Shown: in pieces, positions 39,150 to 49,997 of the stretch
Position numbering within the stretch: the stretch's first letter is position 1
How the letters are laid out: the number at the start of each line of letters is the position of its first letter
Origin: Rhizophagus irregularis
Taxonomy: Eukaryota > Glomeromycota > Glomeromycetes > Glomerales > Glomeraceae
DNA length: 64,000 nucleotides
Assembly (NCBI RefSeq): GCF_026210795.1
Contig: NC_089436.1
Location: forward strand, 1,984,001 to 2,048,000
Direction: 5' to 3'
The notes under the pieces: model-generated
Databases searched by the model: none
Seen by the model: the letters and a program-made list of their open reading frames with translations, nothing else
What the model was told of the DNA's origin: nothing
Made by a program: the position numbers and the translations under genes

Positions 39150-40768
39150 TAATTAACAAAATAAAGGATAAAATTATTTATTTTAATCATTATACTAAAT
39201 AATAATTAAGTTTATGTAAAAATTTATATTACATGTAAATGATAACCTCCTTTAAGTTTATGTAAAACGAATATGCAAAATACATACTTTACATGTTAGC
39301 AAAAATACTTTTGGCTACAAGTATGTTCAACAATAATAATTGTCTGGAGCGAAGCGAAGGACAATATACATCAAATCTCGATATACCGAACCCACGGTTT
39401 GGGAGTAAAAGTTCGGTATATAATAGAGTTCGGTAAAGAAAATTTTTTTATATACCGAACCCCTTTAGGGAAAGTTAAGAAAATCACGTGATTAATATCC
39501 CAATTTCGGCCAGAATTAAGATGATTTGGCATCAATTAATTTAGGCAAAATTAAGTGGTTCTAATTCTGGCTTAATTTCAGGCGAAATTGGCAAATCATG
39601 TAGCAGTAAATCAATAAAAGTTCAGTATATTTTATATAAAGTTTATATAATGTTTAATATATCAATTTATTATATCATGAATTGTTACAGACTGTATATC
39701 TACGTACCATAAAATAAAATTGATTATATAACCTTTATTAAAATTATTATACTATACTGTCATAATATTCTTTATATTATATTCTGATATCATTAATTGA
39801 GCAAAAAGTATTTTATGTGACATGATGAAACTTTTTAGTTTAAATTATGAAAAATCTTAAATGATGATTTATTTGATAATTAGAAGTAATATAATAAAAA
39901 ATGTATTATTTATTTAAATAAAAACAGAGTAAAAGTTACTAAAAAAACAAAATAAAAAAATATAGTAATGTGACCATGTCATAAGTAGAAAAAAGACAAA
40001 TTATAATATTTATTATATTATTAATTATAATATGTTATTTACAAATAAAAATGCTTACCAAAATTCTATTAAGCTGTGATAAAATGAAAAAAAAACCTGT
40101 TAAAATTAATGAAATATCAAAATAATTTTAATATGACAAAATTTCTAAAATTAATAAAATTAATAAAATGCTAAAATAATTTTGATATGACAAAATTTCT
40201 GAAATTGATGAAATTGATAAAATGCCAAAATATTTTGATATAACAAAATTGCCAAAATGTATAAAATTATTTTTGATATGTAAAAATTTATATTAATAAA
40301 GTTAAAGATAAGCTCTAGTAAGAATTTATATTAATTATTTCCTTTTTAGGTCAAATGTTATATAAATTCCAAAATTGGTAAGATATATTTTTAGAAAATC
40401 TATTACTAAATAAGAAAATTATCTGTATACTGTGTTTGATATTACATAATCAGATAAAATAACAGATTGAACAGATAACCAAATTAAGGTTGCTGAAGAA
40501 ATTAAAAAGTTTTAGCAAATTGGCAAAATACTAAAATAGTGAAACTTTACTGAAACTATATGAAAGTTTTATTAAAAAGTTGGCAAACTTTGAAAAAAAG
40601 CAAAACTTGATAAAACTTATTATAAATACTAAAACTGACAAAATCTTACTAAAACTGTAATAAAACTATAGTAAAATTTTAAAGAAACTAATCATAGGAT
40701 TTTAGAGAAGTTTAAGCAATCCTATGAAAAGCCTTTATACTTAAAATATAATTAATTATTTTTTTTAG
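39150..40768. other. AT-rich intergenic stretch with short inverted repeats
   Basis: No gene. Between 39370 and 39475 the string ataccgaac occurs in alternating orientation (gatataccgaaccc, gttcggtatata, tatataccgaacccc), a small hairpin-forming cluster that may be a MITE end. From about 39500 to 39600, variants of attctggccaaaatt-type strings occur that recur near 47420, 54215 and 57480. The span 40100-40300 is repetitive aaaatt..aaatgccaaaat. Confidence 0.5.
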
Positions 40769-41080
40769 ATGACTGGAATTTTGGGTTTTCAAACAGGATA
40801 TTTGGCAAGTAAAATAAAATAATTTTTTCAATTTTTTTATATATTAACAAACATTACTAACTGTTTGTTTATTAACTTTTTTTAGGCATTTTTGAGTCTT
40901 TCTGAACATGGAATACCAGCAAGTAAGAAAAAAAAAAAATTTTTTTTCTTTTTGTTTGTTTATATTAACGAACATTACTAACTGTTCATTTATTTTCTTT
41001 TTTAGACATTTTTAAGTCTTTCTGGATGTGGAATACTAGCAAGTAAGAAAAAAAAAAATTTTTTTTCTTTTTGTTTATTT
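40769..41080 (+). repeat. Intron/mini-exon cassette array, three units
   Basis: Units of about 115-120 bp. Each has ttttttag, then a 37-40-nt block, then gtaag or gtaaaa, a poly-A/poly-T stretch, and a spacer acgaacattactaactgtt leading to the next ttttttag. Blocks two and three are both 37 nt (gcatttttgagtctttctga and acatttttaagtctttctgg at their starts). The spacer supplies a TACTAAC branch-site match, so every unit looks like a spliceable mini-exon. In one phase they read AFLSLSEHGIPA and TFLSLSGCGILA. Confidence 0.7.
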
Positions 41081-41456
41081 ATATCAATATTAACGAACAT
41101 TACCGTTACTACATATGGGCGAGTTTAGTTCATTTAAATTTAATTGATATAATTGCCTTATCTGTCCTATTACATAATACTAATGTGTTCGGCATTCATG
41201 TGATATTATGTCATGTGAATATATAGATTTTATTAAATAAAAAAATTTTCCGTCCAACTAATCGTTAAACAAAAATAACTTAACGAAAAAAACGCGTTCA
41301 ACCCATCCGACCACTACACAACCCATCCGACGAACCTTGGTATATATTTCAGCTAAAACCAGCTGATTTTTCTTTAAATTTATGAATTTATTTTATTAGT
41401 TTTCTCTATTTTTTTTTTTAGCTACTGTTTGCTTACAGATTTCTCTTTTTTAAGTC

Positions 41457-42071
41457 ATGTCTACTCAAGATTCAACTAAGTTATATTGCTCTATTTGCAA
41501 AAGGCGTGCAAAAGGATTTAAAAATCGCTCAGGACTTCAACGACATGAAACACTAAAACATGCGTCCTACAATACACTTCCGTCACACGTTCGGTCAGTT
41601 CCAAACTCCGAACTTTCACATTTAAAAAAAGCTATAATCAAAGAGTTGCAAAAGCGTCTTAAAAATCATCACACCGCTGTTGGGAAACAAGTATTTTCAA
41701 TACATTGCAGTGAAGATGCTTTTGTTAGTATTTTTAAAAATCATATAACACGTTATTCTCCATGTGGGTCTTCTTATTTTTGTAGTTTTAAGGGGGAAAA
41801 AGCCTTTGAAGAAGTTGGAAAAATCTTGGATGATGAAAGTTGGGGAGAACGTAATTATGGAGGAGGGCAATTAAGCTTTGTCCGTTTGCATATGCCTGAA
41901 ATTGAAAATAGTAATTATGAACAAAGTGCAAAAAAATCTAAAACAAAATCATTAGTTAATGGAGAAATGACTGTTCAATGGAAGGTGACAGGGGGTAAAG
42001 ATAAAGAGAACCATAAATTTGAAGCAGGTTCAGCTCAATTTCGTTTTTTTTTAGATCAATGTCAAATTTAA
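41457..42071 (+). CDS. Element-encoded C2H2-type protein, 204 residues (copy A)
   Basis: Begins MSTQDSTKLYCSICKRRAKG. One zinc-finger-like unit is at residues 11-35: Cys11-x2-Cys14 then His30-x4-His35, with a longer than usual 15-residue gap. The remaining 170 residues (RLKNHHTAVGKQVFSIHCSE, RNYGGGQLSFVRLHMPE, EMTVQWKVTGGKDKEN) match no domain that I know. The repeated copy B shows mostly conservative or silent changes, so it was under selection as protein. The stop is 126 bp from the stop of the transposase on the other strand. It may bind element ends or be a partner of the transposase; that is inference from position. Confidence 0.75.
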   Translation: MSTQDSTKLYCSICKRRAKGFKNRSGLQRHETLKHASYNTLPSHVRSVPNSELSHLKKAIIKELQKRLKNHHTAVGKQVFSIHCSEDAFVSIFKNHITRYSPCGSSYFCSFKGEKAFEEVGKILDDESWGERNYGGGQLSFVRLHMPEIENSNYEQSAKKSKTKSLVNGEMTVQWKVTGGKDKENHKFEAGSAQFRFFLDQCQI

Positions 42072-42196
42072 AGAAAATCTTATAATGTAAATAGATAATT
42101 TTTATATGATATTTTTGTCAAATAATAAAAAAAATTATATAGATAATTAATACGTTTTTTCATTTTTTTTTTATTTGATAAACAAATAAAATCCTG

Positions 42197-44468
42197 TTAT
42201 TCTAGTCTGTATTTTTTGGATTTTTCAAAAAAATCAGGAACTCTATTTGATGCAAAGTACAATTGCCGATTTTCATGCTCTAACATTTCCAAAATTGCTG
42301 ATTTTCGCGAATTTCTATTCCCCCCATCTTTCAATGTGTTTTGAAAATATAGGCATACCTGCATATGATTTTTTTTTTCAACTGCAGAACACGAAAATGC
42401 TGCCAATCCAAACTTATGATGGATTTCAAGAAATTCTGCGACATGATTGCACAACACATGAATATATGGTGTTATATCCTGAATACGATACATGCCTCTA
42501 ACAAAATTACCTCTATTTGGATGTCCTGTGGAAGGAGCTGTAAATTCATCTAACCAAGATTTAGCCTTATAACGAAAAAATTCACCAGTTGTTTTTTTAT
42601 CTTGTATTAAATGATACAGTTCATTAAATTGATCCCATAAAGCACGGATTTGTATGGCTCGTGTTATTGATTGAAAAACAGCAAAAAGGTCAAATTCTTT
42701 TAGAACTTTTAATTTGTCTGGACCCATTAACGAAGTATAAGACAGATTATTTGTATTTTTTTCATGCCAAAATTGAAAGGGAATATTAAGTCTTTGCATT
42801 TCTGATAAAATTTTTCCTTTCCAAATTTCTTCATTTGCAGTCTCACGGCGAAGATCAGAAATCATTAGTTCCCACAATCTATCTGTTATTCGCAATAAAA
42901 TATGCAACTCGTCAACCACCCAATTTTGTAATGGTATCATATGAAATAAAGGTTCTTTGATATGGCCATTTATTTGTTTATAATTGACTTTAATATTATC
43001 CATTGATTTGTTAATTTTTTTTGAAGTAGTATTAATACCATTTTTATTACAATCACACCATGGACAGAAATACTGTGCATTAGCAGCATTCATTCCCAAA
43101 CAAATTGCTAAAAATTTCCAATCGGAACTGAAATACAGTTCTACAGGCCATTGGTTGCCACCTATTTGATTAAAACCTTTCTCTTTTAATATACATAAAT
43201 CAGAAATTAAAGGTGTTAATACATTCTTAAGAGACTCATATGTTTCAGCTCCCGGATATAAAACTAAAGTATAGTGATTATCTGGTTTTTGTAATCCACT
43301 TAAATCATTCAATAATGTCATTGTGACCATTACATGTTTCACTTTGCGTCCAACGTTACGCCCATCTCCTGAAATTCGAATATGTAATGTTGATTGTCTA
43401 GGAATTAAAATTCCTTTTTCAATATATAAGGGTATTATGTAGTTTAATATATCTGTTATACGACGTTGACCTCCTTTTCCAATTGATTCTAACATATTTG
43501 TAATAATTTCACTATCAGTAATATTTGGTTCTTCTCTAATTGGTTCAAATTTAGTCGGTTGCAATAAATCAACAAGAGTTAGTGGGACCTTTTTCTTCAT
43601 TTCTGCATTAATTTTTTGCCGCACATCACATACTGCCTTTTCACGTGGAAGATCTTCAATTCGTGCTAGAGATCGATAAGCTTCTCTTGATATATGGCCT
43701 TTATCCATAGATTTAACTACTGCTTCAATTTTTTTTATTTCCTCTATTTTATTCACCTTTCCAAAATTAATATCATATGCATCATCATCTATCTCAAATT
43801 TTATTTGTTTAAGTTTTACTTGATCATCTGGATGAAATGTATTGTCTCTTTCTCTTTCAACAATATCTAAAACACTTTGTGATAATCCAAGTATTCTGCG
43901 ACGTTTTTGAGAATTACCAAGATCAATAAATGGCCGAATTTTAAGATCTAGAGACATTGTTCTACGCACTCGTTCAACGCTAAGTAACTTGAGACCAAAA
44001 AGTAAAGGACCAGATATTTTTCCTTTATTTTCTTTATTTGACTGGTTCCTATTTCGATTTTTCTCCATTTCTTTCATTTCATTAAACTCCTAATAGTATA
44101 ACTAGTTAATATTCATTTCAACAATAAAAAATATTTTTAAAAAATAAGTGTACCTGATAATACTTGCAGGCAGCATCTGTAGATGTCTCCCAGGAATGTA
44201 CTTCTCTTGAAAAATTAACTCCAAAGCAAATTTTGTATAAAGGTTTTTTTTCCACATATTCAATTGAACATTCAACTGTATACATTGCTTTTCCATATTG
44301 GGTCTTGACAACATAATTATGAGGAATTGGGTGTTTAGGATTCCTGGTATAATGAAGTTGTTCTGTAAGAGGGTATGTTCCCTCTTTTATTATCTCGTAA
44401 AAATAGGTTCTTTTATTATCAAAAAGTTTTATAAATGAACTTTTAGGATAAGTGCCTTCTTCTTTCAT
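42197..44468 (-). CDS. RAG1/Transib-like DDE transposase, copy A, 735 residues
   Basis: Exons 44468-44154 and 44089-42197, phase 0. The catalytic half reads like RAG1. RISGDGR gives first Asp347. SSDWKFLAICLGMN gives second Asp428. A CxxC follows 19 residues later (Cys447, Cys450 in FCPWCDC); in mouse RAG1 the same 19 separates Asp708 and Cys727, and the same 3 separates Cys727 and Cys730. VVDELHILLRITD parallels RAG1 SIDALHCDIGN. YIHVLCNH gives His649 and His654, five apart like RAG1 His937/His942. AAFSCSAVEKKNH gives Glu676, 22 after His654 (20 in RAG1). ESLKNVLTPLISD, ahead of Asp428, parallels ETLTAILSPLIAE. The N-terminal 340 residues are family-specific and unrecognised. No RAG2-like kelch protein is present. 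Homology is read by eye, not by search. Confidence 0.78.
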
Positions 44469-45190
44469 AATTTATGTTTTATGTAATTATACTAGATCGT
44501 TAAACGTGAATGATTTACAAAAATAAAAAATGAATATATTAAAAAGTGTGAGAGAAATAAAATAAAAAAAAATTATTTGAAAAAGATTTAATAATAAAAA
44601 AAAATATTTATCTAACGCTAACTGCTAATATTTAAAAACTGCTGTGTAACACGTTATGTTTAGACTAATCCACATAAATAACAATTTCAAATTGTGCGAC
44701 TACAAATGACGCAAACGGCAAAAGTATAGTTACATAATGTTCATAATGTTATAAGTTATAACGCGTCAAAAATATATAATTACGTGGTTAGTCTTTAATT
44801 ATTTTTTTTTATTTTATTTTTTTTTATTATAACTGTTAACATAGTATTTATTACACTTATAAACGTTAACAGGTGAACCCTAAAAAAAATGTGATTAAAA
44901 AAGATGCGTCACTGACTCACTGTCAGATCAAAATTTGTTATGCTATTAAATCAAGATAAAAACCTGTATTCAATCCAAATTTAGTTATAAGCCTGATGAT
45001 CATTTCCCAAATTGAAAACTTAGCCTTATTATTCAATCTATTTATATACTGACAATTGTAATCTGAGATGCAGCAATCGATCTGAAGAATTCGTTACATA
45101 GTTAAAAAAAAAAAAAAAATTTTTATTTTGTAAGAACAGATAACCTGAAAAGTGTATATTATATATACGCCTCAGTAAGTTTCTAGGGAA
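44469..45190. other. 5' side of the transposase gene, copy A
   Basis: No gene. Contains the transposase upstream region. A block near 44940-45020 (attcaatccaaatttagtta, gcctgatgatcat) recurs in copy B near 55175-55215. Confidence 0.5.
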
Positions 45191-45199
45191 TATTTTTAT

Positions 45200-46970
45200 T
45201 AAGTATTCTTTTCTTTATAGGAAATAGACCTGGAGACCTTGTATTTGCCATTTCTCTTTAATAAATTAAAGTTTGCCGAAGTAGTTCAAGAAAAGTTTAG
45301 CAAATTCAAAAATATTGAAATTACAAAAGCTATTAAAAAAAAAATAACATGATCTTACTATCAGAAGTCATCATGAGCTCCTAGTATACTATTTATATGG
45401 TGAGTAATTTCCCAGAATTTTATGCTTAGTTGGACAAGGGGGTTTCTAGCATTTCGAATTGTATATTTTTTTAGGTGGTTCTTTCGGTTTCCTTTTCCTT
45501 AGACGCAAAATTTTGGTTTTATTTTTATTTTTTCTTAAATTATTTTTGTTTAACAAATGATTTCCAACAGTTCGTTTACTTTCCTTTATCTGGGTGGTTC
45601 TCTTTGGATATGATTCTGGTAAGGTTAATTTCTATTTTTTGTATTTTATTTTAACATACTTTACTAACAGTTCTTTTTTTCCAGTTTTTTCATTTCTTTT
45701 AGATGTTGCCGATTCCCTTTTGAAATATGGGTGGTGTCCTTTTTTTTTTGTTTCCTTCTGTCTTGTTTTCTTTTGCCTTGTTATTAACTTTTGCCTTTCT
45801 TTTTTGTAGATTTTGTCTTTTTTTCTCTTATAGTTTTTGGCAGGTTTTTTTTTCGGATTTTTCTAGGTTTGCTGTTCTCTTGAGGTTATTTTTTTTTCTT
45901 TTTTGTTTCTTTTCATTTCATTACTAATTTTCATCTTGCTTTTTCATTTTTTTAGGTTCTAGTACTTTTTCTTAGATTTCTGTGGCTCTCTTTGCGGAAA
46001 TAGAGGTTGGTATTCTTTCACTTTTTTTATTTTACTGTCATTTTCTTTACTAATTTATCCTTTCTTTGGCTCTTCTTTTTTTAGGTGCTGGCGATTTTTC
46101 TTTTTTAAGCTTGACGGTTCTCTTTGGAAATAAAGGTTAATGTTCGATTTTTTTCATTATTTTTTTAGTTTCATTTTCTTTTACTAATGTTCATTTTGTT
46201 CATTTATTTCCTTTCTTTAGGTTTCAAACGGCTTGTTCTTAGGAATTCGTAAGTTCCAGTACTTTTTTCTTTATAATTTTAACAAAATTTTAACTAACAA
46301 TTCCTTTTTTTTCCTTTTTTATGCGGTCCTTTGGATTTCTTAGACGTGTGTAATGGTGTGTGATATTTTCTTCAACTTGTTTATTTACGAACTATTAACT
46401 AACAGATTTTTTCCTTTTTTAGGTAAATTTTCAGGCTCTTGGACACACGGAAATTTGGTGAGGGAGAGTTTTGACGAATGATTACTACATTTCGCTTTTT
46501 TAAACTATTTAAAAACATTTTTTTAACTTTTTTTATATTTTGTAGGAATGGTATCACATCGGAACCCTAGAGAAGCTTTTGAAGACGTCTTCAAAGAAAA
46601 TAATATATTAAGGTATTTTTTTTATTTGTAGGCTCCACATTTCTTTTCTTTGAACTACCTTTTAATGAAACTCTCATTAACGTTTCATTCATTCTTTTTT
46701 TTTAGATGGTTCTGAAGCATGGAATTTCGGTTAGAATTTGTCAATGACAGATTCAGAGATCTTGGGATGTTGTATTGGGTCATCATAGAGGTGTGATCCA
46801 AATCATCAAGATTAACTGGATTATCTGTCAGAACCTTTGGAACTGCCTTTGGTACTTTAAAGGTAAAGATGGCAGATTTTTTTTAATTAGGGACATTAGT
46901 AAAAGTTACTAACACCTCTTTATTTTTTTTTTCTTTATAGAGAGGGAGTCCTCCAGTATTAATGGAACAG
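45200..46970 (+). repeat. Decayed intron/mini-exon cassette array inside copy A
   Basis: At least ten times, a pyrimidine tract ending ttttag or tttatag is followed by a short block and then a gtaag- or gttag-like string. Examples are at about 45470, 45700, 45955, 46085, 46218, 46422, 46547, 46705 and 46940. Blocks share phrases such as ggtggttctctttgga, tggctctctttgcggaaata and cggttctctttggaaataaa. Spacers repeat tttactaa..gttcatt. The Phe-rich open frames seen here are by-products of the T-rich spacers. Confidence 0.55.
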
Positions 46971-47497
46971 CTTTTGAAAGGCATTTAAAGGGAATTTTTT
47001 AATCTGGATAATCCTGATCATTGATTATCCAGCTAATGGATTGATCAGATTCATCCAGATCGTACCTTAAAGGGAAGGATATATTTCGCTGCTTTCTTAT
47101 TGTTTATCTTATATAGCAAGTTTACAATTAGTGTGAAATCATTGTTGAGTAAAAAAATTTAGTTTAACAAAACACCTCATAATTAACTACATGTCAATCA
47201 ACAAAAATACATTATTATCTTTTATCTAATAGTAATTTACGTCATGAATGCATTATTTACTAATTAAATTTAAAAGCGTATGTAAAGTTAAACTAGTAAT
47301 ATACGTGGTTAAAGTAATTATTACATTGCAACGATTATAGCGATAATCTTAAAGTAGCCGCTAGAAATTTATTTTTTATTAATTTAAAATCTTCATATTT
47401 TAATATAATGTTAATTTTAGCCAAAATTACGCTAATTCCGGCCAAATTTTAAATCGAACCAAACTGTATTTTTTAAAAGTCAAATATACTTATCAGA

Positions 47498-47584
47498 TTA
47501 TTGTATTACATATTCTATTTTTGCTGCATCTTTGTTACTATAAAATTCAACGTATTTTGATGATGAATCAAATTCGCCGATATG
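47498..47584 (-). other. Conserved 29-codon segment at right end of copy A
   Basis: On the minus strand it reads HIGEFDSSSKYVEFYSNKDA then AKIEYVIQ and a stop. Copy B (57653-57567) keeps the same length and reads HIGEFDSLSKYVEFYTKKDA then AKLGCEIQ and a stop. It overlaps the terminal inverted repeat, so part of the conservation may be at the DNA level. Confidence 0.45.
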
Positions 47585-47599
47585 AACTGTTCGGTTTTC

Positions 47600-48110
47600 T
47601 TTTTAGGTGGTTTTTGAGTCTCTGAATCTGAAATATTAAATAGTAAGTGAAAAATGTTTTTTTTTGTTTATTTTAACGAACATTACTAACTGTTTATTTT
47701 TCTTTCTTTTTTTTAAGAATTTTTTTAAATCTCTAGATATAGAAGCATAGTAAGTAAAAAAGCTAAAGATTTTTTACTTTAACGAACATTTCTAATTGTC
47801 GTTTCTTATTTTTTAGGTATGTGTGTAAATCTTCGCATTGTTCTAGCTTTTCATTAACCTAAAAAAATAAAAAATAAACAATTAGTAATGTTTATTAATA
47901 TAAAAAAAAATTAAAAACATTTTCTTTTACTTACTGGCATTCCACATTGCCACATCTAATATAAAAACTCAAAAACCTGTTAAAAAATGAACAATTAGTA
48001 ATGTTCGTCAAATTAAATAAAAAACTAAAAAATTTTTTTTTATTTTTATTGTTCTTTTTTATTATAACGTAATTTACTAACAATTTATTATTTTCTTTTT
48101 TTAAGGGTAA
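47600..48110. repeat. Cassettes right of copy A, first direct then inverted
   Basis: 47600-47830 holds three direct cassettes (tttttag / gtggtttttgagtctctgaa / gtaagtg and two relatives) with the acgaacattactaactgttt spacer. From about 47855 to 48030 the same motif appears on the minus strand: acaattagtaatgttt spacers, and a block ending gtggaatgcca followed by gtaag. This makes a head-to-head arrangement. Confidence 0.6.
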
Positions 48111-48259
48111 AAATGTAAAACAAATCTTTGAACATTTCTATAAGAGGACAATATCATTCTATACATCATAACTTTTAATAATAATTTTAAAAATTACTAT
48201 AATTAGATGGGTCTTAGTATTTTATTAAGGAAACCGGTTTTATTTAATATTCTTGATTA

Positions 48260-48552
48260 AGGACCCCGGATATCTAATATAAAGGTCATAATGGACTTTT
48301 GGCCAAAAACACCCCTTTTTGCTGAAACTCAAAAAATCGTTTTTTGTAAATATCTCAGCATCCAGTAATTCAATTTTAATGAACTTTTTTTATTTTGTAG
48401 CCTCATTTAGCTCTACAATTTAAAAAAAGTTCATCAAAATTGGACCACTGGATGCCGAGATATTTACAAAAAACGATTTTTTGAGCCCTGAAAAATGGGC
48501 CAATCTGCCGAAAGTGTGACTTATGACCTGTTTTGGAGATATCCAGGGTCCT
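48260..48552. mobile_element. hAT-type hairpin MITE, 293 bp
   Basis: Flanked by an 8-bp direct repeat CTTGATTA (48252-48259 and 48553-48560). The element is one long imperfect palindrome: it starts aggaccccggatatct and ends agatatccagggtcct. Inner arms near 48330-48400 and 48420-48485 pair, sharing tcgttttttgtaaatatctc. It has no coding capacity. The 8-bp duplication points to a hAT transposase in trans. Confidence 0.82.
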
Positions 48553-48671
48553 CTTGATTAATTAGCTTAGAAAGGACATGTAATAATATATGGGAAATAA
48601 TAAATAAACATATTAATAATAATAAATAAAATAATTAAAATTGGCCAATATAATAACAGATAAATATGATA

Positions 48672-49995
48672 CAGTTCCCGGCGAAAAGAATGGCGGTGGG
48701 AATATTACTTCTTTTTTGAACTGTAACATGGCCATTTTCCCGATTTGGAATTTATTAATTGTTTCCAAATTGGTCAGTGACATATACCTTAAAAATAACA
48801 AGAAAAAAAATAAATGAAAAAAGTAACTTTCTTGATGTTTTTCCTCTCAAAATGACATTAACCACCTTTGAAAAAAACAGAAATGCTGTTAATCTTCTCT
48901 GGGGGCAAAATATCCGAAATGCAAGAGAAATTTCACAAATAACAGGAGTTTCCCTACGCTCCTGTGAACGATATGTCAGTTCCTTAAAAAAAATGGTAAG
49001 ATTATTGTACATCAGTCCTCTGGTCGACCACGAAAATTAACCCCCAGAAAATGCCGCCATATTGGGAAGATCGTCAAACGCAATCATTTCACTATAGCAG
49101 GTGAAATGAAAGCCCAACTTGAAGAAAAAAATCCTGAGCTTGAGGTTAGTGAACGTACCATACGTCGTGAGCTTAAAAACCTTGGATTTGCTTCTGTTCT
49201 CCCTAGAAGGGTTCCTCTTTTGACACAAAAAGCAAAAGAGTAACCATTGATTGTCAGGCGCCAACGAACATGCGAACTTTAATTAGAAAAAAGTAGTTTT
49301 TTCCGATGAAACTACACTCCAAATGTTTTGTAACACCCTTCCTGCATGGTCACGTGATGCAAAACCAATTGCTCCGATGGTAAAACATCCATTTAAAGTT
49401 CATGTTTGGGGTGCAATCAGCATTAAGGGAAAAATCGCCATGCACATGTTCACTGAAAATTTGGATCGTCATTTATACCTTCGAATTTTGAATGAGCATT
49501 TATATGATAATGCAAATGAAGTACATAGTAGTCGATGGGTCTTTCAACAAGATAATGACCTGAAACACACTTCCCGTGATGTTCAAAATGATTTGAGAGC
49601 TCACCTTCCAGGTCGGATCCTTCCTTGGCCTTCATACAGCCCAGATCTCAACCCCATTGAGAATGTGTGGGCTGTTTTAAAGAAAAATGTTGAGAAAAAG
49701 GTCAAGAGTATGGTCGCACAAAAAAAATATTTCGAAAAATAATTTTCTTGACTTAATTAGGAAGGAATGGGACGATCTTGATAATACCGTAATTATTAAT
49801 TGCGTTAAAAGCATGCCACATCGTATTAAAGCATGTATTGATGCAAATGGAGGCCATACCAAATATTAATTTAATAATAAAATATATGTATTTTTTGTCC
49901 ATCTTTCAGAATATAAAAAAATATTTTAATGATTTATTATTACAATTTGCATATATTATTAAAAAATTGACCGCCATTCTTTTCGCCGGGGACTG
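48672..49995 (+). mobile_element. Tc1/mariner transposon, decayed, 1.32 kb
   Basis: The 26-bp terminal inverted repeats differ at one base; they start CAGTTCCCGGCG at the left and CAGTCCCCGGCG read inward from the right. TA flanks both ends (48670-48671, 49996-49997). Transposase remnants on the plus strand include a helix-turn-helix (NAREISQITGVSLRSCERYV), a second one (EVSERTIRRELKNLGF), a block starting SDETTLQMF, VHVWGAIS, QQDNDLKHTS and SPDLNPIENVWAVLKK. The catalytic Asp and Glu are about 35 residues apart, the Tc1 range. At least three frame changes plus stops (around 49000, 49243-49300 and 49740) make it non-autonomous now. Confidence 0.88.
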
Positions 49996-49997
49996 TA

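Larger units (their letters stand above)
41112..47584. mobile_element. RAG1/Transib-like two-gene element, copy A
   Basis: The boundaries are where homology to copy B (50602-57653) begins and ends. The ends are imperfect inverted repeats: CATATGGGCGAGTTTAGTTC at the left, and CATATCGGCGAATTTGATTC read inward from the right. Inside are the C2H2 gene (+), the transposase gene (-) in tail-to-tail order, a cassette array, and a 29-codon conserved segment at the right end. Near the left end (41303-41330) caacccatccgac occurs twice, a possible subterminal binding repeat. No clear target duplication was found. Both genes are open, so this copy looks whole. Confidence 0.7.

Noticed and set aside
42197-44468. 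KDZ/Plavaka or hAT transposase for the element gene
   Set aside because: I see no hAT dimerisation block and no KDZ signature that I know; the Asp-to-Cys and His-to-His spacings fit RAG1 instead.
45594-45927. Phe/Leu/Ser-rich open frames resembling membrane proteins
   Set aside because: They fall in T-rich cassette spacers; no start context, homology or conservation in copy B.
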